Shown in pieces: positions 53,668-61,316 of a stretch of 62,340 nt of DNA. Positions within the stretch are counted from its first letter, which is position 1, and every line of letters starts with the position of its first letter. The notes under the pieces were generated by a model. That model saw nothing but the letters and a program-made list of their open reading frames with translations. It did not search any database and was not told the origin of the DNA. Source of the DNA: Gemmatimonadota bacterium (GTDB lineage: Bacteria > Gemmatimonadota > Gemmatimonadetes > Longimicrobiales > Gaopeijiaceae); contig DUBS01000019.1 of assembly GCA_012960225.1 (NCBI GenBank), positions 65,325-127,664 on the forward strand, read 5' to 3'. The position numbers and the translations under genes were made by a program.

Positions 53668-55263
53668 ATGAGGAAACCAAACCGCAGGATTCCCAATATT
53701 GCGGGGAGTATCATGCTCGGCGCGGTATTGGTTGCCGGCCAAGCCTGTACCCAGGCATTGGAAGACCCCTCGCTGGTTGTCATGATTGTTGTGGACCAAC
53801 TGCGTGGCGACATGCTTGACGAGTTCGATGAAGCGTTCTCGGGGGGCTTCCGGCGCTTAATCGATGACGGGTACCGGTATACAAACGCATCGCACCCTTT
53901 CGCAGTGACTCAAACCGCCGCAGGACATGCCTCGATTTCCACGGGCGTCCCTCCATCTCGTTCCGGGATCGTAGCTAACACCTGGTCCCAGCAGACAGGT
54001 GAGGATTGGCAGACAACCTATTCCGTAGCAGACAATGAGAGCCCAATCCTAGGGTTTGAAGATGCTGACGGGGTTCCCGGGAGATCCCCTAAGAATTTGC
54101 TGCGTAGTGGGTTGGCAGATTGGATACGCGAGGCGGATGATAATGCTTTGACAGTGTCACTATCTGCGAAGGACCGCTCGGCAATCACTCTAGCTGGGAA
54201 GACGAACTCCCATGTTTATTGGTTGCTCCACGATGAAGCCCGCTTCGTCACTTCACACTATTACGCTCAAGCATATCCTGGGTGGGTGCAGGGCTTCAAT
54301 GAAGAAGCCATGACAAGGCTTGTGGCCGACAGCGTTTGGGACACGGAGGTTCCAGTCGAAATCCAATCCCTGGCCCGCCCTGACTTTGCTGCCTATGAAC
54401 GGCGCGGAAGCTCGACGTTTCCACACATTAGCTCGCTGGAGGAGCGCGACCATTATGAGTGGGTTTTCGACTCACCAAAATCTGATGAAGCTGTGTTAGG
54501 ATTGGCTAAAGCAGCCATGGAAGAGCTTGCGCTAGGACAACGAGGAAGTGCCGACTTCCTTGCTCTCGGGTTGTCATCCACGGACTACATAGGGCATCTG
54601 TTTGGGCCACTCAGTCAGGAGCAACTCTCGAATCTTATACACTTAGACCGCATTCTCGGTGAGTTCTTCGACTACCTCGATGCAAACGTAGGAGAAGGCC
54701 AGTGGGTTGCGGCTCTCTCGGCGGACCACGGTGTCGCTACTATGCCGGAATACGCACAAGAACAGGGAAATACATCAGCTCGTCGGATAAATGCCCGAGA
54801 GAAGGCCCGTGACCGTTCTAGCGCCCTGCAAGCTGCCGTAGCCGAGGGTGGGGCTTCAGAGGATATTGCTGAACGGCTCGCTAGACAGCTAGAGACGGAA
54901 GGAACTGTAGCGAAGGCGTATACGCACCAGGAATTAACGCTTGGCGAGCCAGTTGACTCGTTCGCTATCCTTTTCCGTAATTCCCACTACCCTGGGCGAG
55001 GACATGGCGCGCTCTCTCGCTATGGTGTCGAGACCCGCTATGGGGAAGGCGAGCTGTTGTACAGTGCCAATGGGACTAGTCATGGAACACCCTACTGGTA
55101 CGATCGACACGTCCCCTTGATTCTCTTTGGCAAGGGTATTGATGCGGGAGTATCAGATGCACCGGCTTATACCACGGATATTGCCCCGACGTTGGCACAT
55201 TTAGCAGGCATAGCAACAACGCCAGACGATCTACATGGGAGAGTGATCTATACCGCTAGATAG
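53668..55263 (+). CDS. PafA-like alkaline phosphatase/phosphodiesterase family protein
   Basis: 531 residues with an N-terminal signal (SIMLGAVLVAGQAC, possible lipoprotein Cys27). Motifs VVMIVVDQLRGD, HPFAVTQTAAGHASISTG (nucleophile Thr near 81), SADHGVATMPEY, RGHGALSRYGVETRYG and SHGTPYWYDRHVP match the PafA branch of the alkaline phosphatase superfamily. It should be exported and release phosphate from esters. SD AAGGA 5-6 nt before ATG 53668. Confidence 0.88.
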   Translation: MRKPNRRIPNIAGSIMLGAVLVAGQACTQALEDPSLVVMIVVDQLRGDMLDEFDEAFSGGFRRLIDDGYRYTNASHPFAVTQTAAGHASISTGVPPSRSGIVANTWSQQTGEDWQTTYSVADNESPILGFEDADGVPGRSPKNLLRSGLADWIREADDNALTVSLSAKDRSAITLAGKTNSHVYWLLHDEARFVTSHYYAQAYPGWVQGFNEEAMTRLVADSVWDTEVPVEIQSLARPDFAAYERRGSSTFPHISSLEERDHYEWVFDSPKSDEAVLGLAKAAMEELALGQRGSADFLALGLSSTDYIGHLFGPLSQEQLSNLIHLDRILGEFFDYLDANVGEGQWVAALSADHGVATMPEYAQEQGNTSARRINAREKARDRSSALQAAVAEGGASEDIAERLARQLETEGTVAKAYTHQELTLGEPVDSFAILFRNSHYPGRGHGALSRYGVETRYGEGELLYSANGTSHGTPYWYDRHVPLILFGKGIDAGVSDAPAYTTDIAPTLAHLAGIATTPDDLHGRVIYTAR

Positions 55264-55346
55264 CTAGAGGGCGCGAGCCCGAATAGGGCAGAAGCCTCTA
55301 ATTCTTAGTAGTTAAGAGTTTGCGTACTGCCCGACGACAGATTATA

Positions 55347-55362
55347 TAGAATACATATTCTA
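55347..55362. promoter_or_regulatory. 16-bp palindrome, candidate operator of the TetR regulator
   Basis: TAGAATACATATTCTA (7-bp arms, 2-bp centre) lies 22 bp upstream of the TetR start codon, in an AT-rich tract that may include a -10 element. TetR proteins usually bind such sites next to their own gene. Confidence 0.55.
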
Positions 55363-55384
55363 ATTTGTGTCGTGAGTTAGCAAC

Positions 55385-56053
55385 GTGTCGGTTAACAAGC
55401 ATCATAATCCTCCCAAACAATCACGCTCTAGGCGCACTCTTGAGCACATCGTTCAAGCGGCCTTGGAGATTCTTGAGGAACAGGGTTACACAGCCCTCAC
55501 GGTCCAGTCCGTGGTTGACCGAGCGAATTCGTCGGTCGGCTCCTTCTATGCTCGGTTCAGTGGCAAGGAAGACCTACTGGATTACCTCGGGGAAAGAGTG
55601 TGGGATCAAGCTCTGCAACGGTGGGATAGCGCTGTGAGAGCTCGCGACTGGTCGGAAATCGATCTACAGCACATCGCGGAAGGTTCAATGGGCCTTTTGG
55701 TGGACATTGGAGCGTCGCGAGCCGGTTACCTGCGTGCGCTGGATCAAGCGCGAGGGATAAATGGACTGGCCTACAATAGGTTTCGAGATAGCGTGTTAGG
55801 GGACGTGGCTGGGATCCTGCTTGAGCGTCGGGACGAAATGTCGCACCCGGAGCCGGAGCTCGCGGTGAGACTCGGTCTTCTGGCGGCAGAGGGTATGATT
55901 GAAGCGGACCGGGCTGCTGTTGGCCCGCTGCCAAGAGATACCCTGGCTAGTGAAGCTACCAGCCTACTCCTGCACTACTTGACCGCTGGGAGCACACCTC
56001 AGGCTCCTATTAGATCATCCGAAGAAGTTGATTTCTTCGATATCTGGAGCTAA
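55385..56053 (+). CDS. TetR/AcrR family transcriptional regulator
   Basis: 222 residues from GTG 55385. N-terminal helix-turn-helix: SRRTLEHIVQAALEILEEQG, YTALTVQSVVDRANSSVGSF and YARFSGKEDLLDYLGERVW. The C-terminal ligand-binding helices are variable, so the effector is unknown. It is the only regulator gene recognised in the window. Likely controls itself and possibly neighbours through the 55347 palindrome. Confidence 0.9.
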   Translation: MSVNKHHNPPKQSRSRRTLEHIVQAALEILEEQGYTALTVQSVVDRANSSVGSFYARFSGKEDLLDYLGERVWDQALQRWDSAVRARDWSEIDLQHIAEGSMGLLVDIGASRAGYLRALDQARGINGLAYNRFRDSVLGDVAGILLERRDEMSHPEPELAVRLGLLAAEGMIEADRAAVGPLPRDTLASEATSLLLHYLTAGSTPQAPIRSSEEVDFFDIWS

Positions 56054-56328
56054 CTGGTTCGTCTAAGGCATGGTGACGAAAGTGCCCTCAGCCCGATGGA
56101 CTACGATTGGACCGTGAACCCTAGGCCTCTTGCTTGGTACTATTCCCTGGGTCCGGTAGTTTTTCTGTAGCTAAGTTTATGGTTGGTCAGTTGATCATTG
56201 GGCAGTGACTTCTTTGGGACATTGAACGAGAATCGGCCTAACGGTCATAGCCTGAAGCGGTTTGCGAGGGACAAATTATGGCTAGGAGATAGCTTGCTTG
56301 ACATGTTTGTGAAGAGATCAGGGATTAG

Positions 56329-57687
56329 ATGAACTTCTGGCAACACTTTGCGAGGGCACTTGCTGTTGTCTTGATTGTGACTCCGGTGTCTGTGCTCCCG
56401 GGAAGGGCGCAGGATACAGCAGAGCTGAGCGGGATCGTCTACGACAGTACGTCTATGGGCCCGCTAGCTGGGGCCCGAGTGGGGGTCATCGGTACTAGCT
56501 CCGCGACGGTGTCCGGCCCAGACGGAAGATTTGCCCTCGAAGGCATTGTAGCAGGAATACACTGGGTCTCATTCTTTCACCCAAGGCTTCAAGAGCTAGG
56601 AGTGAGTCCGCCATCGCGCCAGGTCACATTCCATAGTGGTGAGACAGTAACCGTGGACCTTGCAGTGCCTTCGGAAACGACGCTGCTTGCGGGTTGGTGT
56701 GTGATTGAGCAACCGGGTCCTGGATATGGTGCGGTCTCGGGGATTGTGACGGATTCACTCACTGGTGTACCCATGCCAGGAGCACTAGTCACCCTGGAGG
56801 CAGCGGTCACGCCAAGATTTGGCTTACGGACACCGACTGAGGTAAAGACGGACGACGGTGGTTATTTCCGTATATGTAGCGTGCCTGCTGAAACGGAAAT
56901 GAATCTCCAGCCTCACTTCGGACGAAGCTCGGGGAGAACTGTGGTAATCTCGGTCGGGGCTGGCTCGGGTGAGATCCAGGATCTTATGATGTTGGTATCT
57001 TCGGAAGGGACCCTCAGCGGTTATGTAGAAGACTTTGCTTCAGGAGATCCAGTCCAGGGGGCTTCCGTCATGGTAGCCGGTACTGAAGGTCTTGTGCTCA
57101 CTGATGAAGAAGGTCGCTTCATAATGGACGACCTTCCTCCCGGTCGGCATCTGGTCACGACAGACCATATCGCCTTCGAACAGCGAACAGACTCTGTCAC
57201 AATTTTCAGTGAAGAAGTTGTTGATATTGAAGTGCGGCTGGCTGTCGAGGCCCTTGAACTAGAGGGTCTTGTTGTTACGGCCAGGACTCGATTCGGGCGT
57301 ACAAGCTTACTAAACGACGCCAAGAGGGCAGACTTTATCAGTCGAGAAGAGATAGAGGCACTGCTACCGCGGACTACCGCAACCGTTGACCTACTCAGAA
57401 ATGTGCATGCACCGGGATTGCGGATCCGCGAGATTTCTACGGTTGATGCAGTTACTGGTGTACCCATGCCAGGTCTCTGCATCGAAGTTAGTCGACGGTC
57501 CGGAGGGCAGGGATGTGCTCCAGCCGCAGTCTTTATCAACGACGTGCCAGTGCCTTATCCGGAGCAAGCAATTATCGATATGGACCCCAACTTTATCGAT
57601 CGGATTGAAGTACTGAACCCCGTTGATGCTTCGTTCCGTTACGGTACAATCGCCGGTAACGGGGCGATTTTGATCTACACCAGGTAA
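56329..57687 (+). CDS. Carboxypeptidase-regulatory-like repeats with terminal TonB-plug-like domain
   Basis: 452 residues with signal peptide (LAVVLIVTPVSVLPGRAQD, cleavage near 28). Three CarboxypepD_reg-type beta-sandwich modules are seen: ELSGIVYDSTSMGPLAGARV with GPDGRFALEGI, SGIVTDSLTGVPMPGALVTL with DGGYFRICSVP, and SGYVEDFASGDPVQGASVMV with DEEGRFIMDDLPPG. The C-terminus from about 320 (RKRTSLLNDAKRADFISREE-like region, AVFINDVPVPYPEQA, IDMDPNFIDRIEVLNPVDAS, YGTIAGNGAILIYT) is a TonB receptor plug domain without the beta-barrel that normally follows. Probably periplasmic or outer-membrane associated. Confidence 0.82.
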   Translation: MNFWQHFARALAVVLIVTPVSVLPGRAQDTAELSGIVYDSTSMGPLAGARVGVIGTSSATVSGPDGRFALEGIVAGIHWVSFFHPRLQELGVSPPSRQVTFHSGETVTVDLAVPSETTLLAGWCVIEQPGPGYGAVSGIVTDSLTGVPMPGALVTLEAAVTPRFGLRTPTEVKTDDGGYFRICSVPAETEMNLQPHFGRSSGRTVVISVGAGSGEIQDLMMLVSSEGTLSGYVEDFASGDPVQGASVMVAGTEGLVLTDEEGRFIMDDLPPGRHLVTTDHIAFEQRTDSVTIFSEEVVDIEVRLAVEALELEGLVVTARTRFGRTSLLNDAKRADFISREEIEALLPRTTATVDLLRNVHAPGLRIREISTVDAVTGVPMPGLCIEVSRRSGGQGCAPAAVFINDVPVPYPEQAIIDMDPNFIDRIEVLNPVDASFRYGTIAGNGAILIYTR

Positions 57688-57782
57688 GCAAGCGGCATCT
57701 AGGAGCAGGGCTTCAGATTACTGCTCGGTAAACGCTCATATGGTACTTCGCCCACTGTACGAACATTCTGACGCCTACCCAC

Positions 57783-60557
57783 ATGCATATCGATAAGATC
57801 ATGCGCCGTTGGTTTCGATTGCTGGCCACCTCTTCCTTGCTCGGTGTTTTGGCTCTGGTTTCTTCGCCAGTATCAGCGTTACAGGTTGATCAAAGCCGGC
57901 CGGGGAGTGATGTGGACGGTGGTTATGATCATGAGTTGGCACCGGTCGCCAGGGCAGTTAAAACGGGTGAATCCGTAACCGTTGACGGACTTCTCAAGGA
58001 AGGGATTTGGTTGCAAGCATCCCCGATTTCAGGGTTTCTCCAGACCCTGCCGTTCGAGGGCGAACCCGTAACCGAGAGGACTGAGGTGCGCATTGTCTAT
58101 GACGAAGATGCAATCTACATCGGCGCACAACTCAGTGATCGGAACCCTGTGACAACTCGACTAGCGCGTCGTGATTCTCAATTGGGTGATTCAGATTCAT
58201 TTGTCTTCCTGATCGACAGCTATCACGATCACGAAACCGGCTACCGTTTTTGGACAAACCCCTCAGGGGTGAAGGGTGATGCAACGGTAAGAAGGAATGG
58301 GACCGGTAGAGGTGATACATCGTGGGATCCAGTCTGGGACGTGGTGACTTCTGTTTCTGATTCGGGGTGGGTTGTAGAAATGCGTATCCCTTTCAGTCAA
58401 CTCCGGTTTAGCCCAGAAGAACAACAGGTGTGGGGGATCCAGATCGAACGGAACATTCATCGGAATCAAGAGAACGCCACCTACCCCTTTACTCCGAACC
58501 TAGAGCGTTCTGGAGTCTCTCGGTTTGGTCATCTGCACGGAATCGCAGGGATAGAGCCTGGCCAGCGATTGGAACTACTCCCGTATGTCATTGCTCGTGG
58601 CGAGTACCTGGAGAGCAAGAAGCCTCTTGGTGTGAGCTTCGATAACCCGTACCGAAGTGGGGCCGATCACTTTGGAGGGAGCGGCCTGGATCTCAAGTAC
58701 CGACTTGCGTCCAACGTGACCTTGGATGCGACAGTCAATCCAGACTTCGGGCAGGTGGAGTTGGACCCTGCAGTGATCAACCTCACGGCCTTCGAGACAC
58801 GCTTCTCTGAGCGCCGAGCTTTCTTTGTCGAAGGAGCAGGCATATTCAATTTCAGTGAAGGTGGACCAATGGGAAGTGTCGGTCGGCCTCCGCAACTAGC
58901 CTACTCCCGAAGGATCGGTCGCTCACCGAGAGGTCGTGTTCCCACGGCTGCAGTCTTTTCCCAGGTACCGAATGCCACAACCATCCTCGGCGCGGCAAAA
59001 GTTACGGGTCAAGTGGGTAACGGCTGGTCGCTAGGTATTCTAGAAGCAGTTACGGCGAAGGAAATGGGTTCCTACACCATTACCGATGGGAGCGCTCACG
59101 ACATCTTGGTAGAGCCTGCAGCAAATAATTTCATTATGAGATTACGGCGCCAAGTCGAGGGAGGGGCTACTCGGTTCGGAGTGATAGGAACAGCACTAAA
59201 CCGTGACCTTTCGGGAACAACACTCGTAGACAGACTTCATTCTTCCGCGTACTCCGGCGGCATCGACTTTGCCCACGAATCGACCGACCGTATGTGGCTC
59301 TTTAGCGGAGCCCTCGCTGGTAGCTATGTGCGTGGCGATGCAGATCAAATCTTGCGCACGCAACGGGCATCAGCTCGCTACTATCAACGACCGGACGCTG
59401 AGCATGTTGATGTGGACCCCTTCGCGACGTCGCTGAAGGGTTTCTACGCGATGGGGTACATTGGCAAACAGGCCGGCACGTTCACGATGAGGAACGGCAT
59501 CGCGTTCGTGAGTCCTGGTTTCGAGGTCAATGATATCGGGTTCCAGTCGCACGCGGACCGCATCCTCTTTGATACACACTACCAGTTCAATGAAATAAAT
59601 CCTGGGAGAATTCTACGGTCCTGGAATGTCAGCATGAGCCCTGACGCTGTCTGGAACTTTGCAGGCGAGCGTGTCTTCGCAAATGTAAACAGTAGTCTTT
59701 CGTTCGAGTTCCTTAACTATTGGCGCACTTCACTGAGGATTCAGGTCGACCCCTGGACGGATGATGATCGTCTGACCAGAGGTGGGCCGATAGCTCGTTC
59801 GCCGAGCAGCTTTGCTGGGAACTTCAATCTCAATTCAGACGGAAGAAAAGCAGTGGTCCCCCGGCTCACATACTCATGGAGTTCGAACGATGCTGGGGAC
59901 TGGAACAGGAGTGTGCAGCTCAACCTGAATGCACGTGTCAGGGAAACTTTCCAGTTTAGTCTTGGCCCATCTTATACGAGGTCGTATTCGACAGCTCAAT
60001 ACATGCAGCGGATTGAGGACCCCCTCGCTGTTGCAACCTTTGGGTCCAGATATGTGTTTGGTGAATTGGACCGGACACGGTTCTCGATGGTGACTAGAGT
60101 GAACGCCACATTCTCCCCCAGGCTTTCCCTGCAGTTGTATGTAGAGCCTTTCGTCTCAGTCGGAGACTACGGTGGGCTGAAAGAATTTCGGTCGCCTAGA
60201 ACATTTGACTTCCAGAAATATGGTACAGACTCGGGGACGGTAATTCAGGACCAAGATGGGCGTTACAATGTCGATCCTGACGGAGCAGGCCCCGCTGGCA
60301 GTTTCCGGATCTCTGACCGGGACTATAGCTACCGAAGCTTGCTTGGGAATGCAGTACTTCGGTGGGAATGGAGGCCAGGAGCAACCTTGTTTCTCGTGTG
60401 GCAACAACGTCGGATCAACTCGATCACGGGTCACGGACAGGATGGAGCATACCCGTGGGTTGGGACCTTCGATTTGGGTAGAGATTTAGATGACATGTTC
60501 AACATTGCTGCAGACAATGTCTTGATGATTAAGGTGAACTATTGGATCAACCCCTAG
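57783..60557 (+). CDS. DUF5916 / CBM9-like outer-membrane protein
   Basis: 924 residues with signal peptide (LLATSSLLGVLALVSSPVSA). An N-terminal CBM9-like (carbohydrate-binding family 9-like) domain (about 55-240: VTVDGLLKEGIWLQASPISG, VRIVYDEDAIYIGAQL) precedes a long beta-strand-rich region with aromatic-ended strands, and the family motif NPDFGQVELDPAVINLTAFE with ERRAFFVEGAGIF. The C-terminus ends in a beta strand (NVLMIKVNYWINP), consistent with an outer-membrane barrel. The family is common in Gemmatimonadota and Bacteroidota, function unproven; sugar or ligand binding at the surface is a reasonable guess. Confidence 0.85.
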   Translation: MHIDKIMRRWFRLLATSSLLGVLALVSSPVSALQVDQSRPGSDVDGGYDHELAPVARAVKTGESVTVDGLLKEGIWLQASPISGFLQTLPFEGEPVTERTEVRIVYDEDAIYIGAQLSDRNPVTTRLARRDSQLGDSDSFVFLIDSYHDHETGYRFWTNPSGVKGDATVRRNGTGRGDTSWDPVWDVVTSVSDSGWVVEMRIPFSQLRFSPEEQQVWGIQIERNIHRNQENATYPFTPNLERSGVSRFGHLHGIAGIEPGQRLELLPYVIARGEYLESKKPLGVSFDNPYRSGADHFGGSGLDLKYRLASNVTLDATVNPDFGQVELDPAVINLTAFETRFSERRAFFVEGAGIFNFSEGGPMGSVGRPPQLAYSRRIGRSPRGRVPTAAVFSQVPNATTILGAAKVTGQVGNGWSLGILEAVTAKEMGSYTITDGSAHDILVEPAANNFIMRLRRQVEGGATRFGVIGTALNRDLSGTTLVDRLHSSAYSGGIDFAHESTDRMWLFSGALAGSYVRGDADQILRTQRASARYYQRPDAEHVDVDPFATSLKGFYAMGYIGKQAGTFTMRNGIAFVSPGFEVNDIGFQSHADRILFDTHYQFNEINPGRILRSWNVSMSPDAVWNFAGERVFANVNSSLSFEFLNYWRTSLRIQVDPWTDDDRLTRGGPIARSPSSFAGNFNLNSDGRKAVVPRLTYSWSSNDAGDWNRSVQLNLNARVRETFQFSLGPSYTRSYSTAQYMQRIEDPLAVATFGSRYVFGELDRTRFSMVTRVNATFSPRLSLQLYVEPFVSVGDYGGLKEFRSPRTFDFQKYGTDSGTVIQDQDGRYNVDPDGAGPAGSFRISDRDYSYRSLLGNAVLRWEWRPGATLFLVWQQRRINSITGHGQDGAYPWVGTFDLGRDLDDMFNIAADNVLMIKVNYWINP

Positions 60558-60588
60558 ATGGCCCGAAAACCGTTGGTATCATTGAATC

Positions 60589-60632
60589 TTATCCATCTTA
60601 TCCAAACCTTATCCAACTGGATAAGGTGGATA
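60589..60632. repeat. Cluster of TTATCCA heptamers, direct and inverted
   Basis: TTATCCA occurs at 60589-60595, 60598-60604 and 60609-60615, and as TGGATAA at 60618-60624, with a fifth partial TGGATA at 60627-60632. The third and fourth form a 10-bp inverted repeat with a 2-bp centre. The heptamer is the start of the DnaA box consensus. Lies in the 161-bp gap after the DUF5916 gene. Confidence 0.8.
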
Positions 60633-60718
60633 TTTGAGGGTCATCCGGAGGGTGAAACTGGTCCTTCTCAGGAAGAGAACGTAAATCTGAGAAGATGGAT
60701 CGTTTTAGGAGATAAAGT

Positions 60719-61045
60719 ATGAACTGGATTCTATCGTTGATCGTGCTTGTTTTGGTGGCAGGGTGTGGCGGGCTACCTGATGGACCATTTGAGACGTACT
60801 ACGAAGGGGGTCAGTTGGTAATTAGGGGAACCTACAAGGACGGGGAGATAGACGGACCTGTTGAGATATACCTCGACAACGGTCGGTTGTGGGAAAAGAC
60901 GACCTACAAGAATGGGGTTCAGGACGGACTATTTGAGAGTTACCACGAGAACGGTGAGGTAAGGGATAAGGGGACCTACAAGGACAACGAGAAATGTGGT
61001 GAGTGGTCGGAATGGGGTGAGACAGTCACCTACGACCCCTGTTGA
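60719..61045 (+). CDS. MORN-repeat lipoprotein, YwqK-like
   Basis: 108 residues. Lipoprotein signal with LVLVAGCGG (Cys16), then MORN-type repeats of about 23 residues: GPFETYYEGGQLVIRGTYKD, GPVEIYLDNGRLWEKTTYKN, GLFESYHENGEVRDKGTYKD. Databases often label such proteins YwqK family antitoxins, but nothing here supports toxin neutralisation: it is exported. SD GGAG upstream (AGGAGATAAAGT). Confidence 0.8.
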   Translation: MNWILSLIVLVLVAGCGGLPDGPFETYYEGGQLVIRGTYKDGEIDGPVEIYLDNGRLWEKTTYKNGVQDGLFESYHENGEVRDKGTYKDNEKCGEWSEWGETVTYDPC

Positions 61046-61048
61046 GAA

Positions 61049-61270
61049 GTGAAGAGAATTTGGTATGAGGGGACCACCAGGTCGGGTTGCATCCTGATAT
61101 GTCTAGGAAGTCTTCTGGTTGCTGAAACCACAGTCTGGGGTTTTGCTACTGATCCCAAAGGAGTTTCGGGGCAGGTATGGGGCTGGGTGGGATTCCTAAT
61201 GATCTTGAGGGGTTGTTTCACACTCATTTACCAGCGTTCCCAGTCCGGCCAGAGAACGAAGAACGAATGA
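61049..61270 (+). CDS. Small membrane protein, unknown function
   Basis: 73 residues from GTG 61049, 3 bp after the MORN gene stop. Two hydrophobic stretches, GCILICLGSLLVAETTVWGF and VWGWVGFLMILRGCFTLIY, suggest two membrane helices with a short loop and a basic/polar tail. No family recognised. The start has no strong SD, so translation may be coupled to the MORN gene. Confidence 0.5.
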   Translation: MKRIWYEGTTRSGCILICLGSLLVAETTVWGFATDPKGVSGQVWGWVGFLMILRGCFTLIYQRSQSGQRTKNE

Positions 61271-61316
61271 TTGCAAAAAATCAGCCGGCATCTTTCTTAG
61301 AGGAGGAGCAATCTTC

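Noticed and set aside
56054..56328. 275-bp gap before the plug-domain gene
   Set aside because: No open frame, RNA gene or clear promoter pair found; TTGACA at 56298 lacks a matching -10.
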